A stretch of 64,000 nucleotides of DNA from Triglochin maritima (Eukaryota > Streptophyta > Magnoliopsida > Alismatales > Juncaginaceae), in assembly GCA_963682175.1 (NCBI GenBank), contig CAVMKL010000060.1, positions 1 through 64,000 on the forward strand. Reading direction: 5' to 3'. The position numbers and the translations under genes were made by a program. This document shows positions 1-14,434 of this stretch, piece after piece (positions within the stretch are counted from its first letter, which is position 1; each line of letters opens with the position of its first letter). Below the pieces are notes generated by a model. That model did not search any database, had not been told where the DNA came from, and was given only the letters and a program-made list of their open reading frames with translations.

Positions 1-910
1 CACCCTCATTGCTATGTGAAATTCATATTAATTAAATTGTATAGCCGTGAAGAGTTTTAAAATTTTAACTTGTGATTTTTTTTTCTGAACAATTTTGGTT
101 AGAACTCAAGACCACGATTGTGACGCACCACACAAGGACAAGAATCTTCCAACTAGGAGAGACTATGATTAACTGAAATATTTTCTTAAAAGAAATGCAT
201 GCAAAATATTATAACAGCACTATGTTGCTAGTAGGCAGTAGCCTAGAACTATACTAACTTTAAACCCCTTTTTTCCTGCATAATCACCCTATATGATCAC
301 ATTAAATTTCAGAATGGTCTTCAAAACTTCTGAGGTAATTCAACCATCAAAAGCATTTCACTCGACAAGGCTACACAAAGAATACAAATTCAAACAGCAA
401 CCACTACCTCCTCAAACCAAAACGATCAAACCAAAAATAATGTCACATCTACAGCACAACCACAACATCAATATTACCCATGTACCTCAAAAGAGGCTCC
501 CGCCTAAGAGAGGTAAGGGGGTGGGGTGTACGGAACCTTACCACTGTAAAACAGTGAGATTGTATCTAATTGACACAATCATGCGAAGTACAACTGAACA
601 TCTGCAATTTCACAATAAATAAGAAACGCAGATCGTTTGGATAGCCATTTGATATAGTCCATGATGCTCCAAATGCCAAAAAAACAACTCAACCTTTGAT
701 AAAATGGAAATGGATCACAACATGACAACACAATTAAAACACAAACAGATACAAATTTTATTATTTTTCATGACAAAACAGATAAAGATATACACTGACC
801 TTGTCAGCATAAAGATTCTGATCAAAGACGTCCTCCAGAGTCCAAGGCAGAACTAAATCCAAAATGTCGGGAGCCCGTTGCTTCACCTCTGCACTTCTAC
901 TCCCCATCAT
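1..910 (-). pseudogene. Gene B copy 0: exon 1 and part of intron 1, rest off the left edge
   Basis: Two adjacent ATGs (910-908, 907-905) open a 37-codon exon, 800-910, that ends at a GT donor after ...NLYADK. It matches the end of exon 1 of gene A (DxLDLVLxWxLEDVxDQNLYAD), the usual N-terminal signature of plant Sen1-like helicase proteins. Bases 1-799 are the following intron. The remaining exons would lie left of the window. The exon itself is open, but both complete or near-complete downstream copies in the window are pseudogenes, so this copy is assumed to be one as well. Its ATG lies 852 bp downstream of the gene A stop on the same strand. Confidence 0.75.
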
Positions 911-936
911 CTTTTCCAAACAAAACACCAACAGAA

Positions 937-984
937 AGAAGAAGAAGAAGAAGAAGAAGAAGAAGAAGAAGAAGAAGAAGAAGA
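937..984. repeat. (GAA)n microsatellite in the gene B leader, unit 1
   Basis: About 16 GAA triplets lie just upstream of the gene B start codon, so the transcribed strand is (TTC)n. The same tract in unit 2 is four triplets shorter, which is replication slippage after duplication. Confidence 0.95.
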
Positions 985-1761
985 AAAAGAAAAAAACCCA
1001 CAGCAAAGGCCAGAAGAGAAGTAGTGAAGTGGAAGAGTATGGTGGCTATTTAAAAGAGAAGATGAAAGGAGGGAAGTGGAAGAGTTTGCTCTTCCTTGGG
1101 AGACGTGCACTTTCTGTTCTTTGGTAGGAGAGAGACAGGGAAGAGGAAACGACTCTAAACATTTCTTTTCGTTAGTTAGTTTGCACTTCGCAGCAACGTA
1201 AATTTTCTACGTGTCTTTTTTTGGATTTTTGAATAAAATTCTAGATATATCTTACCATATGATGATCTCCGAAACTCAACGTATATTTGGTTATCACATA
1301 AAGAAGATCCATTTACTATTCTGATCAAACCCCCGTAAACACGAAGGAAACAAACTATTTACACCCAAAAGAATGAACCAATCTTACTATTCTGAAGTTA
1401 ATGCTATTTATTTTTACTAGATTAACGTAACTAACCATTTTTCTTTTGATCGTGCTCTTCAAACAAGCACAGGAAACCACAAGAAAGAAATACATTAAGC
1501 ACATTCATGCGTTTAAGGTAAGAAAATGCGACGAATAGCTTACTGAAAATTTCACATTCAGCAATACCCATATGACAAAACTGCAAGTTCATTTAAAATG
1601 CATCACATCACATAAAGAAGATCCATTTACTTCCATGTTCCATTTGCTTCTCAGGATCAGCCAAAAGGTTTTTATATTTACATGCAAAAATAGGCAGGTT
1701 TGTATAAGCAATGCAGCAAAAACATGTCAGTTACTTGTCTTTCGTAGCACTTCCAACAGAT
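985..1761. other. Spacer: 3' side of gene A and promoter side of gene B, unit 1
   Basis: No coding sequence is visible. The stretch is AT-rich and must hold the 3' UTR and polyadenylation signals of gene A, and the promoter of the gene B copy, which is read in the same direction. No convincing TATA box or poly(A) signal can be singled out. Long open frames near the GAA tract are low-complexity artefacts. Confidence 0.6.
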
Positions 1762-4700
1762 TTAACGCTTCTTATTTTTGTGCTTTTTCTTCTTCTTCGG
1801 CTTAGATTTCTTTGCATTCTGTTTGCTTTTGTCCTCGACATTCACTTCTTCAATAGGATGTGCTGCAGTCTCTTCTTCCTCATCCAAAGCATTCTTGTCA
1901 TCTTCGGATGCCGCTTTGTCGTCTGATGCTTCAGGCACATCTAGTGCAACACTAGTTGTTGTACTTCCCTTTTCAGAGACATTGGCATTCTTAGCTCTGA
2001 GAACCGACGACTCAAACAGAGGTTGAAGCTTTGGTCTCCTCTCGGACAACTTCAAGAGACACTCTTCAACAATAGAAACTATCCTCTCATGCTCCAATAC
2101 CCTGGAAACAGCAATTTACAGTTGTCAAATTTCATGAGCATATTATCAACGTTTTAGGTATTCAACAATAAATATATGATGTAACCACAACTATAATAAT
2201 TAGAGAACAAAACAAGCATGAACAATTTCTTTGCTTAATCAAGAAAACAATCTTGTCATTCTGTGAAAGACATCCCTATTTGAACGGTACCTTGAATCGA
2301 GTACAGGATGTAGCCGCTTCATTTCTTCAATTAGCACTTCCAGTTCTTGAACAAGAAACTTATCATCTGAAACGAAAGAACTGAAGGCAACCATGATCAC
2401 ATCTGGGAGTTCCTGGTTAGCCACCAATGAGGAAAAGAAGTTGGCATTAGAAAATGTAGACATTCCCCAGAACGGTTCAGTAAGAAAAAGAAACCACCTT
2501 AACACGAAGAGCAAGTGCACTGAGATCTCCTGAACCACTGCATTTCTTGCATTCAGAGCGACATAATTCCAGCATCGACCACAACTTCTCAATGGCCATC
2601 AGTGAATTTGTATCATCAACCACCTTGACAGATTCACTTGGGCCAGTATTTTCAGCACTAGTAAGAGGAGTGTTAGATGATGGTCCTTCAACGGAAGAGC
2701 TCGAGGAGTTATCGACAATCTTTGCTGGGTACAGAACTTTAAGCATCTCCATTTTATTTGTCGCCGTTTTCCGGTTTATAACGATGATTTTCGAATTTGA
2801 CATCGTTGAGATATCACTTCTGCAATCAACAAGTACCAAAGGGTCTCCAATTTCATAGAGTGCACTTGCAAAGTTTTCCACAAATCCCCTTCTTTTGATC
2901 CCCTTCAGCGACCTCTGACATTCACGGGGGAGTTTGGAAACAACCTGTGCCTGTCGAAGTAGGTTACAGAGAGAATCAAAGTGAAGACTAGTGTTCAAAT
3001 GGATAGTGTTCAAATGGACCACACCCATCATGATGATTAGTCTCAAAACCAGTTGCTGATGATACACATCTTGAGAGAAACCAGCCAGCTTAAGCCACAA
3101 AAATGTATCCTGATTTTGCATAAGAAGTTGACGCACTACATAGGCAACAAATTGAAAAGCCTTGTTTCGTAATGCCTGAGATGCTGAATCAACATACAAA
3201 GAGAGCCCTCCTGAAATGGCATTCCAGCTATGATGATTCACTGTTGCTTCAGTGACAGATGATTTGGTAGTGTAATAATATCCAGCACAAGAAGATGCGA
3301 AAAATAAGAGGCGCTCAATGAGATAAAGAAAGCAATGAGGGGCTATGTAGTCAACTTCGACTTGCCAGTTTTCATCAAATGTTATCTCCAAAGCATCATT
3401 AAGAGAAATTAGAAGGTTGATTTGTTCTGAACATAACTCGGCATTTTTTCCTAGCTGTTCGATAAGTATTTTCCATGAAGGGTGATCTGCCTCTGAATGA
3501 TTTTGAAGGTTCAGATCGCCGTGTATATTCCACATCCCAAACATCAACATCACCACTCTACCAATCTTCCCATACGACACCTTATTGTTGCCCTTCCTGT
3601 TCTTAATAATGATCTGCCACTGCAATTCCACGGCAGAATCATTTTCACGCAAAGAGAGAATGTCTCTATCCATAGCCTTTCGCCAATCAAATGGAAATAG
3701 AATCTTAAAGAACCCTTCTTTTGAATAATCTAATAAGTCAAGAGCGACATTCAACTTAGGGCCTTCAAATTTGAGCTCGATCAAAGATTTCGCCGCCTCA
3801 TATATTTGGAGTAGGGATCTGGCTTGCCATAGTTGGGAAATCGGTTTCCTTTCAGAGTGCACATGCAACCTCTTCAAAAACTCAAGCACTTTCCTGCCGA
3901 CAGAAAATAGTTCCGAGGACCAGAACTTTCTAGCCGCGGGTCTAAAGTGGCGAACCTCAACAGTATTGGAATCCCTCGTTCTGTAGAAAACTCTGCAGTC
4001 ATTTTGCTTGACCCAAGAGGCCCCACTATTCAATATTACATAGCTTCCATTGTTTTGCTGCCGAACCCCAAAGAATTCCAAGCAAAATCCTCTACAGTTC
4101 GCAGCGTCCACCTCTAGATCATCACCATCTGAATTCAGATACTCCAGAACAACTGAGATTTTTTCTTTCCAAAAGTACCACATGTATATGAATAACTCAC
4201 AGGTCAGCTTATATTGACCAAAAACTGAATCAGTCTTGGTTGTTTGAGGACTATCCTCCCACAGAAACTTTGATGGATCTGTATGCAGGAAGACATCAAG
4301 TAACATCCGAGAAGAGAAGACCGTTGCCCTGAAGTTTTCAAGACTCCTAGCATGGTCAAATAATTGGCCCAAGCTTGTTAAACTGTTGCTTTTGACCGCT
4401 AATAAAATGCTTGCCTCCAAACTAACAGACTCATATAAATCATACGAATGCCTTTTAGACAGAGATTTAGCTTTCATCAGCAGTACCTCCTTATCGTGGA
4501 AGTTCACTAATGGCCACCCTGTGTTCCCACCCATCCATATAGAGTTCATAACAACATAGAACAGAATACAACGGATGGCGTCTTCATAAAGCCCAGCCTT
4601 TTCAAGCATGTTTGCTTCTAGAAGCAAGTCACCTTTTACCATTGCTAATTCCGCAGCCTCGATGAAATTTCCATGTTCGTCTTCGAGTTGTATAAGCTCG

Positions 4701-7700
4701 TCGAGATAATCTCGTGATTTCAAAAACTTACGTTGATGTTCTATGGAAGTAAAATTCTTGACAAACCTCATCATATTCTTCTTATCGTTAAGCCTGTGAT
4801 AGGAGAGTGCACAGTTTTCCAGAAATGCATCTTTTACCTCACTGATGCCTGAACTTCTCCGGCTACTTCCCGGAGATTGATCTTCGAGCTTCCATTGCTT
4901 AATGAAGTTTAGCCCTGTATCGAAAAGCTTTCCTTTCGAGCAAGCAGACAAGCACTTCGCAATTAACTTGCATTTTCCAAACGCTTCGGCAGCCTCGGAC
5001 CAAGATCCTGCTAGGGAAAAACAATCGCCTGCATCCTCAAGCTTTGATGCATCACATTTCTCCATGTACAGCAATGCTATAAGAATGAGAAGGGGGTTCA
5101 ATATACCATATTAAATAAAAAATCACAACTTAAAATATCAAGTAGAATCAAGTAGTTATTCAAAAGTAAATGGCACGTTCCAAAGAAACCAACACATGGC
5201 TTAAGTCGGTAGATTTATCAGCAGAGACTAATATAATCTATTAAAACGTCAAAGTGACATCGACTGATTGACACAACAAAATCTTTTAACACAATGGAAA
5301 CACTGCTTGTATCCAATTTCAGAAGGAGATACTGAAATCGTTACTACGAAGGTTTTCACTGGTTTTATCTGTCCAATTTACTGTATTTATCTGCATTTTC
5401 ACAACTAAAAGGGGAATAGCAAGAAACAATAAGTAACAAGCTCAAGGCTTGACACAAAAACTAGATTAATCAAAGATATAACGATAAGTCACATACAGAT
5501 AACATGAAAAGAACTGAAAACCGTACCAGCCCTCTTGTAATCTTTTAACTCAATGTAACATTGTGCAGCAATGTCAGCCTTCCCAATGGATTCGTATATC
5601 TCGGCAGCTTCCGTAATAGAACCTTGGCCCATTTCAAAATTTGATTGGAGAATGCGACTTCCAGAAGCTCTAAGACCAGCAGCCCTTGCCCATTTCTCTC
5701 TGTAAGTATCTCCAGCTCGTTCAAAGCACATTGTCGCCATCTCATAATTGCCCTCACGGAACAGCTACAGCCAATAACCGTTAACGCAAGAGCAAACATC
5801 AAAACAGATAATCAGAGATAACCAGCAAACACAATCAACCTCACCTTGACACCACGATCCTTCCACTCTTCGCTGCTACTAGTGACCCTCATGGCCTGCG
5901 CAAGAGACTGGTCCAATTGCCTTGTTTGGACAAGGCCCAATTTTTTCCAGTAATCAAACATTGGCTTTGAAAACTCCTCGATGGTTTCACATATCCACAA
6001 TCTTTGTCTGGTACGGGTGACGGCAACATACAGCTGCTTCAATTCAGAGCAGAGAATACTATGCTTCCTTGGGTTAAAGCATGGCGAAGATGTACTACTA
6101 TCAGCCAAATTAGTTGATTTCATATAACTATATATGACTCTCCACTGATTCTTCAAAGGAGATGACCCAAAAAAATTGTACAACAAAACATCCTGGAATT
6201 AAAAAAAAGATCAACATAAAGAGAGAATCCAAATTGAAAACACAACACCACCCTATAGCAATTAATGGTCAGTTAATTACCTGGAATTCGAGGCCCTTGC
6301 ACTCGAGTATGGTTAGGACAACTGCTTGTTTGCCAGTATGACCAATGATTTCCTGTTTAGAAGCATAATCTCGTACCAATATAACCTGTTCAGCACCAAA
6401 GCCAATAGTATTCAAAGCACCCGTGTTTCCACTACTCCCAAAAATAGTAACAATTGCATTTTCATCGTTAGACTCAAGCAAAATGGGCGCTTCACCATAA
6501 ATAAGACTTGTTTCCGGATGCAAACGATCAACTGATGAGGGAAACAAACCATACAGAATGTTTACAATACTCTGAGACAGTTTCAAAATTCCAGCATGTG
6601 TGCGAAAGTTTTGGTTCAAATGAAAAAGATCTGGCACTGACAAACACTTGTCTTTCAAGCTGCCAATGCTCTTGGCATCGGAAATTGGGAGGAAGTAGGT
6701 GTAGAACAAAGATCTGATGTCTTCAAATCTGAAGTCAATTCCACGGGCAATGGTTTGAGCAGTATCCCCGGCAAAAACAAAACCATCTTCGAAATTTGGG
6801 CAAACATGTTTGAACAGAGCCACTTGGGACAAAGTAAGATCTTGGACCTCATCAATATAAACAAAGTCTACTTTGGCATTGAGAGATCCTCCCATTGCTT
6901 TAAGTCTTCGGTGAAGGTCGATAACTAAATCCGCTAGGTCATAATCTGTATTTTGCAGCTTCTTTTTCTCGTACTCCATATAGATATCGTATATCAAACC
7001 TCTTACTTCAGTGTCTATCATTGATTGTCGGCTTTCAGACAATTCAATGTACTCTTCCCTTCTGAGAACACGATCAAATGCTGAAGTGAGTAAATAACCT
7101 CCTTTTATGTGTGACATTATTTCTTTGAAAACCGTAGACGAATCGAGTTTCCTTGTTAGCTGGCAATCAAAATGAGGCCAATATGTACTAGCAAAATGGT
7201 CGTAGGTGACCTCTTTTCGTCTCGTGAATGCATGGAAAGCAGGGGACCTCCATAATCCTCTTTCATCAGAGGGGATGCCTCTCAAAACATGAAACTTGTC
7301 GAAAAAAGAATTCTCCATACTTCCATCAAGCATGACCAAAAACTTTTGAAAGGTGATAATGAGAGGATATTGTTCACGATCTATTCTCGAAAAGTCATCT
7401 GGAATATCAGAAAAATCATTCATATCATCCGCAATGTCATGCATATCTGAAGAGTTGTCTTCTGGATATTCTTCACCACCGCTGAATCTAAAGAGAGCCA
7501 TTATAGACATCAGAAAATACTCAACATAATCATTTTTATGGTGATAATACAACTTTTAAACAAACCGTCTACGACATTATGAAGTTATCAGAAAAAAGGA
7601 TGGCAAAATCATTAAACCACAAAGTAGTCATTCAAAAAATTGAGAGTTAACAAATGTAATTGCTTCTGGCAACAACAAAAAAATACACCAAGCTAACCTC

Positions 7701-10700
7701 CTCAACCGCAATATGTGGCCTTTGATGGCTGAACATAGTTTGGAGCTCACAGTCACAAATAATTGGCACAATCTTCCGTTCCCGTCACCACCGTGGCTAC
7801 CACTGACGATGTTTTTCTTGTATCGGGAGAAGGAAGAATGACAATCTAACTCCTGAACACCCTCTGAAGAGAGATATTGATGTTGTTCCCGTCGAATTAG
7901 CTTCATGGTTAAAACCGTCGTCTTACCGGTCCCAGATCTTCCTAGAATAAATGTGCTTTTCGGAAAAACAATCATCTCATGCTCTTCATTGGTCACTTCG
8001 AATGGGAGCTCGAGCTCCCTTCCATCAATCCCAGAGAGCAAATGCCTCACCACTCCGGAAGACAACGAGTAAAACTTCATCAGGAGCAAACTCTCTGAAA
8101 CTTTTGAGTTCTCTGCAAAATTTCGACACTCGTTATTTGATTCATTGGCAGGTGCAATTTCACGGGAGTCTTTGTATTGGATGATGTTAGCTTCTCTTCC
8201 CCAGATCATTGGAACTTCCAAAGTCCTAGAGCACAATACCAAATATAAAATATTAAAATCCAGAAAAGCAGTTGCTCTCTCATTGGAAAGCCTGACCGAA
8301 AATTTAAAAAGTAAGATGAATTGTCTTAAAAGGTTCAGAAACACACACCCTTCCAAACGTCTCGCTTTGCATCGACAAACATAATCATCCGTGAACATTG
8401 AGAAAATGTTGTCCAAACGCTTAACAAGTGTTGAAATCTCAAACACGGGAAGAACATCCCATATTTTCAAAACTTGGGTGTACTCTGTATACCTCCTGAT
8501 ATCGACGGTGCAAATAACATAAAACCTTTCGATTTTGAATTGTCTGGCTAGCTGAACAGAACTATCACATGCAACGGATGTATCATATTTTGGGCGCCAT
8601 CCACCGGAGAGCCTCATCAGTAAGTTTAGCACTCCCATTTTCGTTTGAGCTGATTTTATCTTTGTGAATGACCTCTTAAAGTTGTCGCTAAACAGAACCT
8701 ATAAAAACAGAAAAAAATGTAGAAAGCAAAACTCAACACAAAGAAAAGGCACATAATTGTTCTATAAGAACTACCTAACACAACGAGCTCAAAAAACTCA
8801 CCCTACTTAATAGTATAAATATATAAAAAAAGCACATACTTACAAAAGCAAGGGCACCACGCTCTACAACAGTACAGACTTATGGAGACTGGGCATCCAT
8901 AATTTAAAGAATAGATGAATAATACTATCTAAGTCACAAACCTAATGTTCTTTGTAAAGGTTACAAGGGGCAATTATAAACTGAAGTAAATCAAACAACT
9001 TAGGCTAATCATAACCTCAGCTTTTCCAATACTAATCGGTCTCATTTTTTGTTTGGAACGGAAGGTCTACTTTACATCCGAACAATGCTTTAACAATGTC
9101 CAAAGTCTGTGGGTAAGTTCTTAGAAAGGTGTTGAGATTATTAGCAACACGATGAGTTCACTATTTTTTTATTTGTGCAACTTCAAATCCAACATTGAAG
9201 AGTAAAAGATCGTGGTACCTTCCATCTAGCATCCTTGAAAATAGGAGAATCCTTGTTGAGCAAATCCTCAATTTGGTTCAGATCCTTCTTGGCTCTTATG
9301 ATTGCTTGTGATAACTGTGCATCATCAGAAGCATTGTAAAAACAACAACGGTCCTTTGCATCGTGAACTAATGCCTCCCAGACAGATCCACTCTTCATCA
9401 GAGTTATAGCATTACCAACAATCCAAAGACAATGTCTGCGTCAGGAGGCAGAATAGGTACAAAAACTTATGAATATTTAATCTTTGTTAAGAATCAAAAG
9501 GTGTTCAGGAATAAAATTCTCATTTCCGAATTGCTGGTAGTAATTATTTTGGCCTCGTACTAGAAAGATTGAAATAGTCAACGAGGTCCATCAAGTTAAA
9601 AAGTAAAAAGACATTACAATAAGAAAACATCGATTAAGATGGTCTACAGATATCCACCAATTGTGATTAGAGACATAAAGGATGTATATTATCAAAGTAC
9701 TTACAGAATGTAAAAGTTTCTCAACGGAGAAGAACACACCTTGCTCTTGTGAGGGCAACATTAGCTCTCTGAGGACTTGCAAGGAATCCAATTGAACCAC
9801 TATTATTAGATCTGACAGTAGATATGATGATAACATCCTCTTCCCCGCCTTGAAAACCATCAATCGATCTCACCTTAACTTTGAAATTATCATGCTTTTG
9901 AATGGAATATTTTCCAAGGTTTTCTTGTATGGAAGCAACTTGAGCAGCATAAGGAGAAATAATGCCGACATTTAGAATTTTATCGCCGCTTGTAGCTGAA
10001 ATGAAAAGAAAAGGTTACACTATATTTCGTGAACATGGCCCGATACTCGCATTGTGTAGATGGTATCTAACAGAATAGTGCCAGTAAAACACTATCATGT
10101 TTAGGTACTTCAAATTAGCTTCATTCCTCTATTCACTATTGCTAGAATTGCAGCACTTTATATACATATCTAGACAATTTTTTGGTGGAAACTCAAAAAG
10201 ATTAGAAAGAGCAAGACAATAAAAGTGAATGATACTACAATCCAACAGGTCGTGCCCACAATGATATAAGTTGATGTTCTACGAGCACACTGGGGATATT
10301 AAAAATAGAACTGTTAATATGGCAATTCAAAAAAAAACACAAGACAATACCTTTGAAGAGTTTCTTCAAGATTTGCAATACAACAACCACCTCAACAAGA
10401 TTTCTTCTACTTCCGCCACATTCAACCTTTTCTTCTCTTCCATCCGAAACGTTTATAAACGAATAAGGTCCGTAAGCTCTTTCCGGCAGGAACTTCACTT
10501 CATAATCCTTGCTTAAGACATTAGGAGCATCCAGAATTTGCCGACTGTAGAACATTTTATTCGGGAATTGACTTATACGTGGATGCATTCTATATTGTAC
10601 TTTGAGAAGGTGCTTTTCGTATCCTAAGGAGCCCAACCGCTCAAATAAACTTCTTCCAAAACAAGCCTTTTCACAAACCTGAATTTTTCAACAAAAAAAG

Positions 10701-13700
10701 AGTAAGGCAGAAGGTGAGAATATAAGACCACATTAGACTCGCAATAAGCAGTAAAGCTTATAACCTTGCTTTTGACTGTTGCCGGCAGTTGGCACTCGTC
10801 TCCAATGAATACAGCATGTTGTATTCCACGAAGCTGTAAAGGAATCACAGATTCACATTCCTTCAGCTGGGCTGCCTCATCGATGACTAACAAATCGAAG
10901 GACCGGGATTGAAGATTAAAAGATGTGGAGGCGGTACATAGAACAAGTGAAGCTGGCCGTAAGCAATAATCTCTGACCCTTTTTTTTTGGTTCATTGAGG
11001 GAAGGAAAAAGGTTTTTTGAAGTGATTCCAGTATTTTTATGCAGTCTTCTCGTCCTCTTGACAGGAGTAGCAGTGCACCACTTAAAGTTTTCTTCGTTTG
11101 AAGTTTGTTCGTGTAGGTATTATGTAGCCCAAAAACCTCCTCCAGTTTTCCATCGTCTGAGCAAGTTTCAGCCAACAAACTCCCAAAATTGTCTAGCAAC
11201 TCTTGCAAAGAAATCAATTCGTCAAACTTGTCATCCGAGAGAAAGCTGGGAGGCAAATGAGTACACAAAATTTTGATGCATTTGCCAATGGAAGCTGCGT
11301 AAACAGAAAATCGCTCTCTCAAAAACTCAACGAAGGTCATGGGTACATCACATCGTGATTCCTCTATTATGGTTTCCACATTAGTGCCCCCTTGTTCGTG
11401 ATCCTTGCATTTTTCGTTGTCTAAGTAAATCTGATACTGTGAGATACAATTCTGAAGGAAAACTACGAGTGCAGAAATTTGCTGCGCCCATCCCGTCAAT
11501 GGATGAAAGCACTTCAAAAGGCAAGCAATTCGATAATCCAAAAAGAATCCATTAAGATCACTATCGGAGGATAACTTCAGCCGTCTGTTGTTCCCATATA
11601 AAACGATATCTCCGAGAGAGTAGCACAAAGTGCCACCCACATTACCTGATCTTCTATTCTTTTTTAACAATTGCAGAAGGCGTGAAGCAATCTCTTTGAC
11701 AGAAATATTTGTTGGGCAACAAACTAAAACATCGCGTTTCATCAACAAGAACGTCAGGAGCAAATTGCTGACAATTTTGGTTTTTCCAGTTCCTGGAGGA
11801 CCCCAGATCAGGTGTATAGAATGTCGATGTTGACATTGCACTTCTGAAACAGAACTAAATATCGCACCACTCTGTGAATCATTCAGTTCAGGAAAAGTGG
11901 ATGTTGTATATCCCACAAGCGTGCCAATATTACAAAGATTGCAACTTTTTCGCCCAACCTAAAGCATCAAATAAAACAAGTGCCTTACTTAAAAGAACAA
12001 AATCATGACACACATGAAAACATACTGCCACAGGATAAAAAAATCATACCGATAGATACTTCCCTGGTTTTCTTCCCCAGAATAAATTTATCAGATAGCA
12101 TTTAAAAATTGATTATTGACGAGTTCCAAAATTTCAAGTCAGAAAACTAATTAATTAAAATGAGATGACTTTGATGGTACAAGTTGACTATTGAATATCA
12201 TTAGTTCATTACTTTGTTCCCTAAATCTAAATTGATCAAGCTGGAGTTTGAAAAGGAAATGGAATGCAACAAGTTTCAAGTTGATATTGAGATGAAACTG
12301 TAAATGATAACAAGAAAAATAAATGTTCATGAAACATATTGCTACAATTTCAAGAAGAGAAGTTCAGGTTAACAGTGACCGTCAACAATTTGATATTTAC
12401 AAATAAAGATTAAAGACAGAGCAGGCATGTTTCATACCGGGATCTTAGGCCGTAAAACCTCTTTGATTATATTCAGATTTTTCATCTCTGCAACATCAAC
12501 ATTGAGCGCTTTCCACACTCGTCTATATGTTGTTATGTTAAACAAAAAGAAAGCAAAGAGTGACGTCTCCATTCCATCCCCTAATTCCAGAGACTGTGAT
12601 ACTCTTAGCTCAAAGTCTGTAAACAATCTATCCTCCTCTGTAAACAATTCATCCTCCTCTTGTATACTAACAATTGAGGCTAGGCAATATATCTTCCCGT
12701 GACGATTCAAATCCGATAAGGCTTCAGGGATAACGTTTGTTAAAAGAAGAACATCTCCATAAGAAGGCTTGTATCCATCACTGTTGATACTACCAGTCTC
12801 ATTCTGCCAAGGCCGAGTTTTAACATTGTATGAACTCTGTGTAGCATTCTTCTTTTCCAAAAAGATTATTTCGGAGAATGGTACAGTTGGAATTTCCTCG
12901 AAGCTTGAACACATTTCAACTCGGACTTCTTCGATCAAAGGATTCACAAAGGAGTCCATATACTGGCTGATCGAATCAAATGTTTGAGGAATCTCACGAA
13001 CCTGCAGTAATACCAATACATGAAAACACGAAAATTGAATATCCGGTCATTTCAACAAGTTAACATTTCGAAAACATGCCAAAATATCAATGGCAACAGG
13101 GCAAAAAAATATAACAGATGGTGTGCAAAGAACAAAAGTTCATATGATCTTGAACATGTAAGCTTATCCCTGACAGCATGGTATATTTGGAATGACAGCA
13201 ATGAATGGAATTTTCATTTAGCTATTCTTTACACTCTGGCATCTATAAACATATACATGTTGCTCTAAAGCTTTTAGAAGCAATGCCTATTTGCATGAAC
13301 ACGACCCTTCCAAATGCCATTACCAAACCATACAACTAGTGCATGGTTCAAGCATTCTAAAACCACCAAATGTGAACCCCGAAGAGAAAATCAAATGCTA
13401 CCTTCTCCATTTACCCTCGTCATCCTATGACAAAATTAAGAGAAAGTGTAGTCTTGGAAAGAGTTACATTTCCACAATCAAATCTAGGCACGGAAAATAA
13501 ACCGCAAAACAACAACAACAACATCAATGCTTTTAATCCCAAACTAGTCTGTGTACGCTTATGCGAAATGGTAATAAGGATTCAACTATCTTCTCACCTC
13601 GCTCCACACTTTTCTCGCGTCTATAACATAAACAAGTCAGTCTAAACTTTAGCTTGCAAAACCACTTCCCAAAACAAAACAATAGTAGATGGTTCATAAC

Positions 13701-14434
13701 TTCCTAAAACCACCAAATGTTAATCCAAAAGGTACAAAACTCTACTTTTCCTCCATTATTAGACTTAGACTACATTCACTCAAAATCAGAACGAGTGTTC
13801 GCATAACAAGTTACATTTCTCGAATCATACACGTATACAAAAAAAAACCTAAAACAACATTTAAAACATTTCCCACTTAAACAACGGAGCTTTTTTTTTA
13901 AAAAAATTTAAAAAACAAACCAAACGTGCTCTCGTTTTAAAATTTAAAAGAAAAAACTATAGAAACCCTAAAAAACCGGGTTAAAATCAGCAACATTTTT
14001 GAAACATATTAACGTTCAAAACATTTCCCCTTTCGCTACCACTGCAAAAACCAACCATTTTCCTAACTCCATCGCAAGCCCTAAAATCTAATCCAAAACA
14101 AACACGTCGGAAAATCTAAACTCTGCACTGCACCGACCTCGTCGGCGTAGAGGTTCTGGTCTAAAACATCTTCCAGAGACCACGACAGAACCAAATCCAA
14201 CATGTCGGGAGGTTGTCCCGGCCGTGCACCTCGCCTCGCCGTTTCCCCAGACAAAAGTTGAGAGTTTGCAGTGGAAGGTACACCTCCCATCGCCGTTTCC
14301 CCAGACAAAAGCTGAGAATTTGAAGTAGAAGAATTCGCAGTGGTGGAAGAAGGTACACCTCCCATCGCCTTTTCCAGAGACAAAAGAGGTGAGTTTGAGG
14401 TAGAAGAGTTTGCAGTGGAAGCTACACCTCCCAT
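1762..14434 (-). CDS. Gene A copy 1: dual SF1 helicase (Sen1-like plus UvrD-like) with TPR/TRANK1-like C-terminus
   Basis: The splice model is complement(join(1762..2101,2291..2412,2498..5076,5527..5764,5845..6192,6281..7481,7698..8225,8349..8698,9219..9435,9740..9995,10351..10678,10765..11958,12438..13001,14138..14434)). Every junction is GT..AG and keeps phase, giving about 2853 codons with no stop. The Sen1/Upf1-like SF1B half has GPPGTGKT (340-347), DEAA (647-650), GDECQLPA (673-680), YRMHP (714-718), DGFQG (840-844) and ALTRAR (about 880). The UvrD-like SF1A half has GRSGTGKT (1164-1171), DEVQD (1455-1459), GDTAQ (1483-1487), GLEFQ (about 1641-1645) and VAVTRTR (1701-1707). Residues 1762-2700 are helical and TPR-like, as in TRANK1-type proteins, and the tail is lysine-rich, perhaps nuclear or RNA-binding. 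Both ATPase sites look complete, so RNA/DNA unwinding is plausible but the substrate is unknown. The start is the first in-frame ATG after a stop. Confidence 0.88.

Noticed and set aside
761..1127. Open frames encoding poly-Phe, poly-Lys or poly-Ser across the GAA tract (also 31489-31843)
   Set aside because: They are translations of the microsatellite in different frames and start at non-ATG codons. Only the gene B exon 1 part (800-910) has homology support.
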